DNA from: JAAUTS01 sp034440395
Lineage (GTDB): Bacteria > Verrucomicrobiota > Verrucomicrobiia > Methylacidiphilales > JAAUTS01
Assembly (NCBI GenBank): GCA_034440395.1
Contig: JAWXBW010000030.1
Coordinates: 1-26,862 of the forward strand
Reading direction: 5' to 3'
Length of the DNA stretch: 26,862 nucleotides
Shown one piece after another: positions 22,362-26,862 of this stretch. The notes below the pieces were generated by a model, which was not told the DNA's origin, did not search any database, and saw nothing but the letters and a program-made list of their open reading frames with translations. The translations under genes were made by a program, and so were the position numbers. Each line of letters begins with the position of its first letter. Within the stretch, counting starts at the first letter, position 1.

Positions 22362-24254
22362 ATGGAGAACACGACTATCTGTATGAATAAGAATAATCAT
22401 TCTGAATTGATGGATGGAAGAACCGCCACCACCTTGAGCCTCATCCTGGCTCTTGGTGTTTTTATTTTTCAAGCCTATGCTTACTTATCAGGAGTCACGG
22501 TGCAGCCAGGCCAGCTCGTTGACGCCGATTGCTACACGCGACTGTTGCGAGTAGAACATCTAGCTGAAACCGGTTCATGGTTTAATCCCGAAGTGCCACG
22601 GAGTAATCCTACCGTGCCAGAAACATCGCAATGGTCTCGCTGGGTCGATCTAGCCTTACTCGCAGGCGGCTTAGCTCTGACTCCCTTTTATGGATTCCAC
22701 ACGGGACTTTTTATTTGGGGCGCCACGTTCAGTCCTGTTATGTTGCTGTTCTGTGCGGCTGCCATGCTTTGGGCAAGTGCAGCGTTTCTTTCCCCTCGGG
22801 CGCGGTTTTTTGCCGTCCTGTTTTTACACGTGCAACCTGGCATTCTTCTTTATCTTTCTTTTGGCCGCCCCGACCATCATGGGGTTCTTCTCTTATTACT
22901 GATTTTAATTCTAGGCTGTTGTGTCCGCGTGTTCCTAGATCCCGCACGCGCCCAGCGTTGGGCCATCGCCGCAGGGCTACTGCAAGCTCTAGCTTTAACC
23001 ATCAGTATCGAGGCTCTCTTCTCCACCTTCCTCGGGCTCATCATCACGGGTTGGTTCTGGTTGAGCCAAGGAAAACACTCACTTGCTCTTGCACGAAACT
23101 ATTCCCTCTCTTTATTCTTAGGCTGTTGCGTCGGCGTAGCTTTGGCCATTTCACCGAGTCACTGGACCTTGACCGAAGTCGATCGGCTCGCCCCCGCTCA
23201 TCTTATTGCCTTTGGTTCCGTGGCTTTATTTTGGTTTATGCTCAAAAGATTCGACCTTCAGCCTAGGTGCCTCCCTAACCGCATTTTACTAGGTTTAGGG
23301 GGTGCCGTTCTCAGCGTGAGTATAACCGCAGCCCTAGTGCCTAACCTTTTCCAAAATCCTCAACTCACGCACGATCCTCGCATCGGGAAACTCTGGCTGG
23401 ACTCCATCGTGGAGTATCACCACTTAGCCTACTCATGGAAGGAGTTACCTTTCCAACTCTTCCTTTGGCTAGGGCCATGGCTGGTAATCGTCCCTCTCAT
23501 GCTCAGGGATTGGCTCCGCAGCAGCTTCCAATTCCAAGAACCCGTCAGCACCCTCACCACGAAATTCTATCTTCTACTAGGCTGCCTCTTTTTTGGCATA
23601 CTCTCTATCTATCAAGCGAGATGGGTCACCTACGCAGAAGTCTTTGTCGTTTTGCCTTGGGCCTATTTATTAAATCATCTTTTAGAACATTTTGAACAAC
23701 GGCCCATCCAAGCCCTCAGCCTAAGTCTCCTTCGTAGCGGCCTAACGCTCGCTTTCACCTTTAGCTTCCTTCTCATCGGACTGGTCGGACTCGCCCTACT
23801 CTCCCCTAAAAAACAGAACACGACTCAAACCTCATCCGCCAAAAAAGGCAACCAGATACAACTTTTTGCACAGTGGCTAAATGGATCTGACTTTCAGTCC
23901 GCCACCCCTGAAACCATTCTCGCCCTCTTCGACCTTGGCCCAGAACTTCTTTACCGCACCCATCATAATGTCATCGCCACCCCTAATCACCGCAACGCCG
24001 ACGGCATGATCTTCTATTACGACACGCTTAACGCTGACCCTAGTGAACGCATTCATGAACGGCTTCAGAGCCGCGGTGTCAGTTTAATCCTGCTCTCAGC
24101 CACTTCATCAGAGAAATCATTCTTAGCTCAATCAGGTAAAGCAGACACGTTCTACCACCAACTCATGAACGTAGCCGTGCCGCCTTACCTAAAACAACTC
24201 ACCCTCCCAGCCGAACTCAGCTCCGATTTCAAACTCTTCCGCGTGCTGCCCTGA
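22362..24254 (+). CDS. GT-C type membrane glycosyltransferase candidate (STT3-like layout)
   Basis: A 630-residue integral membrane protein with about 12 hydrophobic segments in the first 480 residues, and a soluble C-terminal domain (about 500-630). The first extracytoplasmic loop contains DADCYTRLLRV (54-64), then WSRWVDL (91-97), and later FGRPDHH (167-173). The same series (acidic loop, WSR-x-x-D, GR-x-DHH) occurs in bacterial GT-C proteins distantly resembling STT3, where the acidic loop residues coordinate metal and the lipid-phosphate sugar donor. The glycan it would make is unknown. The start could also be the ATG at 22383; both precede the first helix and neither has a Shine-Dalgarno site. 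Confidence 0.65.
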   Translation: MENTTICMNKNNHSELMDGRTATTLSLILALGVFIFQAYAYLSGVTVQPGQLVDADCYTRLLRVEHLAETGSWFNPEVPRSNPTVPETSQWSRWVDLALLAGGLALTPFYGFHTGLFIWGATFSPVMLLFCAAAMLWASAAFLSPRARFFAVLFLHVQPGILLYLSFGRPDHHGVLLLLLILILGCCVRVFLDPARAQRWAIAAGLLQALALTISIEALFSTFLGLIITGWFWLSQGKHSLALARNYSLSLFLGCCVGVALAISPSHWTLTEVDRLAPAHLIAFGSVALFWFMLKRFDLQPRCLPNRILLGLGGAVLSVSITAALVPNLFQNPQLTHDPRIGKLWLDSIVEYHHLAYSWKELPFQLFLWLGPWLVIVPLMLRDWLRSSFQFQEPVSTLTTKFYLLLGCLFFGILSIYQARWVTYAEVFVVLPWAYLLNHLLEHFEQRPIQALSLSLLRSGLTLAFTFSFLLIGLVGLALLSPKKQNTTQTSSAKKGNQIQLFAQWLNGSDFQSATPETILALFDLGPELLYRTHHNVIATPNHRNADGMIFYYDTLNADPSERIHERLQSRGVSLILLSATSSEKSFLAQSGKADTFYHQLMNVAVPPYLKQLTLPAELSSDFKLFRVLP

Positions 24255-24276
24255 GCCGCACTTCGGGTTTAGGCTC

Positions 24277-24296
24277 ATAGGTCCCATAAGACCTAT
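24277..24296. terminator. small hairpin between convergent genes
   Basis: ATAGGTC (24277-24283) and GACCTAT (24290-24296) form a 7-bp stem with a 6-base loop, in the 46-bp gap between the converging 22362-24254 and 24301-24834 genes. On the plus strand AAAATT follows, and on the minus strand no T-run is seen. It is a plausible but weak shared terminator. Confidence 0.35.
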
Positions 24297-24300
24297 AAAA

Positions 24301-24834
24301 TTAAGACTCTGCTTTCGCAATCTCTCCCGCAGGCAAAGAAACCGTAAAGATACGGCTATTCTGGCTATTCAATTCCTCCCGTAACGAATCTAAATCCGCT
24401 AGTTTAAATTCCACCTCAGGGACAATAAATGTTTCCTGCGTTCCCATGTGCTCATACAGCACATACTTCTGCCCATCACGCGCATACCGTTCACGCGCCT
24501 TCAAAATACGCTTACGCTCAAGGAGCAACGCCAAAAGAAAACACACCTTAACATCCGCCGCCTTTGGCTCAGATAAAAGACGCCGCAGCTCAGACTCCGC
24601 ATCCTCCTTCCCCACCGCCTCCGCTGCGGCTGGCGGCGACGCCTTAAATTGCGAACGCCAAAACGACAGCTCATCTGGCGAATGCTGAAACTGCTCCCAA
24701 GCCTCCGTGGAACAATCCTGCCGTTGCACACCCTCTATTTTGTCATTTAACACGGTGTAAAACCACTCCTCGTCCCCGAAGAGCTTACCGGTCACCTGAC
24801 AACTTTCTGATCGTGATTTAATATTCCATTCCAT
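24301..24834 (-). CDS. PVC-type orphan protein with C-x2-TG motif
   Basis: A 177-residue soluble protein. It opens MEWNIKSRSESCQVTGKLF (1-19), with Cys12 and a Thr-Gly pair, then EEWFYTVL and RQDCSTEAW with Cys41 and Trp46. This looks like a reduced zinc-ribbon knuckle: one Cys in each half instead of two. Then comes a variable Ala/Glu/Lys stretch, a Leu-rich helix (about 98-118) and a basic strand region (GQKYVLYEHMG, 121-131). I recall similar unnamed proteins in planctomycetes and verrucomicrobia, but no function. The frame is open to 24858; ATG 24834 is preferred because the family-like sequence starts there. It is divergent from the gene at 24889, with 54 bp between them. Confidence 0.65.
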   Translation of the reverse strand: MEWNIKSRSESCQVTGKLFGDEEWFYTVLNDKIEGVQRQDCSTEAWEQFQHSPDELSFWRSQFKASPPAAAEAVGKEDAESELRRLLSEPKAADVKVCFLLALLLERKRILKARERYARDGQKYVLYEHMGTQETFIVPEVEFKLADLDSLREELNSQNSRIFTVSLPAGEIAKAES

Positions 24835-24856
24835 AATAAAAAATAAAAGTACTTCC

Positions 24857-24880
24857 AACCTAAAAACTTAAAACCTAAAA
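24857..24880. repeat. AACCTAAAA direct repeat in a divergent promoter gap
   Basis: AACCTAAAA occurs at 24857-24865 and again at 24872-24880, a 15-bp period, in the short gap between the divergent genes at 24834 and 24889. It may be a binding site or simply A-rich sequence. Confidence 0.3.
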
Positions 24881-24888
24881 CTAGCTCT

Positions 24889-26160
24889 ATGTCTTGGTAT
24901 CGAAGAATCGCATTGGTCTTGAGCATTTCCAGCTTTATCGTCTTGAGTCTAGCCCTGACCATGAATTGGGTGCAAGGCCCCGGGATTCAAAATCTCGTAG
25001 GCGAAGTTAAATCCTCTGACCTCTTTCAGCACTACGGAGCGGGGAAATTCGTAGCTGAAAACCGCGCCGCCGACCTTTACCAAAACGCTAAGCTAGGACA
25101 ATGGATCTTCGACCATCACACCGCCAAGGAAGGTGTCACTGTCAAGGGATTCGATTACGTATATCCGCCCCTCGTGGCATGGGTCAGCTCTCCGTGGACA
25201 CATTTCAGCTATATCCCCTACGCCTTAATTTGGCTGGGTCTCAGCATCCTTCTTTACCTCATTTCCACCAAACAATTACTCAGCCTCTATTCCACCCCCC
25301 AGAGCCTCTTCTGGTTGCTTCTGCTACTCGGGCTACCCTCCTTTCACTACACAATCATCCTAGGCCAAAACTCCACCCTTACCCTTCTGATCATCGGCTC
25401 CGCCGCCCTGCTTCTCTATAAAAATCAAGACCTAGCTGCCGGCTTTATTCTCTCCTTTCTTTTTTATAAACCGCAATTCCTGCCCCTGCTCGTAGGGTTC
25501 ATGTTTCTTTTAGGTAGATGGAAATTTGTCTTAGCCGCTGTCTTGGGCTCCCTCACGTGGTTACTGTTGGGAGTTCTTTTCTGCGGAGTTGATTCCTATC
25601 AAGCATGGCTGCGTGTCATCCAAAACCTCAGCTCTGGCCATCAAAACCAAGTCTTTAACCTCAACCAGACTTTAAAAATTTTCGTCCTCACCCTTCTTGG
25701 CCAAGCTGAAAAACCAAGCCTCCTCGCAGGACTCCTCACAACCTTCCTCGGACTTAGCCTGCTTGGCCTATCCGCCCTCATCGTGCGTTATGCTCCTCAA
25801 AAAAATCCTTTGAAAACTTGGACCGCCGCACACTCCCTCCTTCTCGCCGCCGCCGTCATGACCGTTGCCTCTCCCTACCTCATGCACTATGACCTCCTCC
25901 TGGCCGCAGGCTGGTGGGTCCTCTGCTGGCGCGAGCAGGAAAACAAAGGTTGGCTCGTCCCCCTCCTCGGTGCTCTGTTTTGGGCAACCAGCCTCATCAG
26001 CATCAATACGGGCGATTGGAATATTCCCGCCACCGCCCCCCTCATGCTTATTTACCTAAGTGGAAGCTTGTCCCTTTATTTTCATCTTTTTCCCTCCTCC
26101 ATCATCAAAGGAATTCAAACTGATTGCCTGCGCCTTAAAAACAAGCTTCTCTCCGCCTAG
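24889..26160 (+). CDS. GT87-like (DUF2029) membrane glycosyltransferase
   Basis: A 423-residue protein with about ten membrane helices. After the first helix (7-27), a loop has SSDLFQHYGAGKFV (42-55), the acidic-aromatic signature of GT87/DUF2029, and FDYVYPPLVAWV (88-99) with the family's YPP motif before helix 2. GQNSTLTLL (159-167) is the GQ-x-N helix, and FYKPQFLPLL (about 192-201) matches its K-P-Q pattern. Characterised members are polyprenyl-phosphate-mannose-dependent mannosyltransferases acting on the outer face of the cytoplasmic membrane. Donor and acceptor are not known here. With the genes at 11116 and 22362 it makes three GT-C-like proteins in the window, not adjacent to other cell-surface genes. 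Confidence 0.82.
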   Translation: MSWYRRIALVLSISSFIVLSLALTMNWVQGPGIQNLVGEVKSSDLFQHYGAGKFVAENRAADLYQNAKLGQWIFDHHTAKEGVTVKGFDYVYPPLVAWVSSPWTHFSYIPYALIWLGLSILLYLISTKQLLSLYSTPQSLFWLLLLLGLPSFHYTIILGQNSTLTLLIIGSAALLLYKNQDLAAGFILSFLFYKPQFLPLLVGFMFLLGRWKFVLAAVLGSLTWLLLGVLFCGVDSYQAWLRVIQNLSSGHQNQVFNLNQTLKIFVLTLLGQAEKPSLLAGLLTTFLGLSLLGLSALIVRYAPQKNPLKTWTAAHSLLLAAAVMTVASPYLMHYDLLLAAGWWVLCWREQENKGWLVPLLGALFWATSLISINTGDWNIPATAPLMLIYLSGSLSLYFHLFPSSIIKGIQTDCLRLKNKLLSA

Positions 26161-26249
26161 ATCAAACTATAATATTGCGTGTTAAACTCTATCCGCCGGG
26201 TTTTCATGAAGTTTATATCATAGCGTTCTATAAACGGCATCTTTGCGCC

Positions 26250-26648
26250 TCATCCCCTAACACCTACCACCCGAAATCCGCATTCTTCCAAGAACTGACA
26301 AATCTTTCCTGGCTGATCGCCTTGTATTTCAATCTCCCTACCCTTTACCGTTCCGCCGCAGCCGCATGATTTCCTAAGCTGACGGGCTAGCTCACTAATC
26401 TCCTCATCACCGATCTGCACTTCAAATCCCGAAACCACCACCACCACTTTCCCTCCTCGTTCCGCCGTCTCCCGCCGTAAAACAACTCGTCCTTTTTTAC
26501 TGTTCACCTTTTCTTCAACTCGATCGGGAATTACTTCCTTAGGTCCTTCCGGTAATCCTTCTAAGCTTAAACTCGCAAAAGGATTCAATAACGGAGCCCC
26601 CCCTCCTCCTGAAGTATCTATCTTAAAATCCTGCCCGCGTTTACTCAT
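26250..26648 (-). CDS. SUI1/YciH family translation initiation factor-like protein
   Basis: A 132-residue protein. The N-terminal 45 residues are Gly/Pro-rich and likely flexible. The SUI1 domain covers about 50-130, with the core KSCGCGGTVKGREIEIQGDQ (93-112) and KICQFLEECGFRV (115-127), which match eIF1/YciH. Bacterial homologues are thought to influence start-codon fidelity, but their role is not settled. The gene converges with the GT87 gene, 89 bp apart. Its start is clear (ATG at 26648). The 214 bp downstream to the window end carry no gene that I can see. Confidence 0.9.
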   Translation of the reverse strand: MSKRGQDFKIDTSGGGGAPLLNPFASLSLEGLPEGPKEVIPDRVEEKVNSKKGRVVLRRETAERGGKVVVVVSGFEVQIGDEEISELARQLRKSCGCGGTVKGREIEIQGDQPGKICQFLEECGFRVVGVRG

Positions 26649-26785
26649 AAGATCAGGCTACTAAAAATCCTTGACCTACCCAACATTATTTAAAAATGAA
26701 CGAGCGAAGGTGGTTCCATCTTTATTCACACGAAGCCAATAAAGCACTAGATTTTAAAAAAATTTTAACTAGGTTAGACATGTAG

Positions 26786-26797
26786 GCCAAATTTGGC
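26786..26797. repeat. 12-bp perfect palindrome in the right-end intergenic region
   Basis: GCCAAATTTGGC is self-complementary. It lies upstream of SUI1, 138 bp from its start, and ahead of whatever gene follows beyond the window. A second small stem, GAGCTA (26821-26826) with TAGCTC (26832-26837), lies nearby. Either could be an operator; no promoter boxes are convincing. Confidence 0.3.
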
Positions 26798-26862
26798 ATC
26801 GGTTATGCTTATCGAAGTTAGAGCTAAAAAATAGCTCACAAACAACAGAGCAGGACGGAACA

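Noticed and set aside
22631..23266. 211-codon open frame in another frame of the STT3-like gene
   Set aside because: Arg/Ser/Pro-rich composition without a recognisable domain, fully inside a gene with clear membrane helices and motifs.
26175..26369. 64-codon open frame between the GT87 and SUI1 genes
   Set aside because: It runs antisense into the SUI1 gene and has no domain or start signal.
1..26862. CRISPR array, insertion sequence, integrase or phage genes
   Set aside because: No regularly spaced repeats, transposase motifs or attachment-site duplications were seen; the only mobile-like element is the toxin-antitoxin pair.

Overview
The window looks like an ordinary chromosomal segment of a Gram-negative bacterium, most probably a verrucomicrobium of the Opitutae type. 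That placement is inference from gene content: a rhodanese/pseudouridine-synthase fusion, a bacterial SUI1 homologue, a C-x2-TG orphan protein that I associate with the PVC group, an outer-membrane porin ending in Phe, and AT-rich or pyrimidine-rich leaders instead of clear Shine-Dalgarno sites before many genes. No marker gene settles it. I see no insertion sequence, integrase, prophage or CRISPR array.

Layout. 1-217 (minus): an initiator tRNA-fMet with a strong promoter, followed by the 5' end of a GIY-YIG protein cut by the window edge. 332-2116 (plus): a TrhO-RluA fusion for RNA modification. 2152-4676 (minus): a WYL regulator and a class III aminotransferase. 4723-5394 (plus): a DUF3431 protein. 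5399-6235 (minus): an MscS channel. 6325-14046 (plus): an M20 peptidase, the conserved dnaX-ybaB-recR block (replication clamp loader, nucleoid protein, recombination mediator), a HAD phosphatase, an AT-rich GT-C-like membrane protein, an M48 lipoprotein protease and an rRNA-methyltransferase-like protein. 14157-14820 (plus): a ribbon-helix-helix/PIN toxin-antitoxin pair whose base composition differs from its neighbours. 15007-22037 (minus): a phosphate-uptake operon, porin-pstS-pstC-pstA-pstB-phoU. 22362-26160: two GT-C-type membrane glycosyltransferase candidates flanking a small PVC-type orphan. 26250-26648 (minus): a SUI1/YciH-like protein.

The phosphate operon is the main functional unit. 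The porin would admit phosphate across the outer membrane, PstS would bind it in the periplasm, PstC/PstA/PstB would pump it inward with ATP, and PhoU would report transport state. A two-repeat Pho-box-like element lies about 100 bp upstream of the porin start. Hairpins lie on both sides of pstS and could set its mRNA level apart from the rest. Both permeases carry large extra domains between their first and second membrane helices.

Most of the window is conserved housekeeping. The points that deserve a second look are the initiator tRNA with an A-U pair in place of one of the three usual G-C pairs, the RNA-modification fusion, the enlarged Pst permeases, the structured pstS flanks, and the toxin-antitoxin start codon buried in a palindrome.
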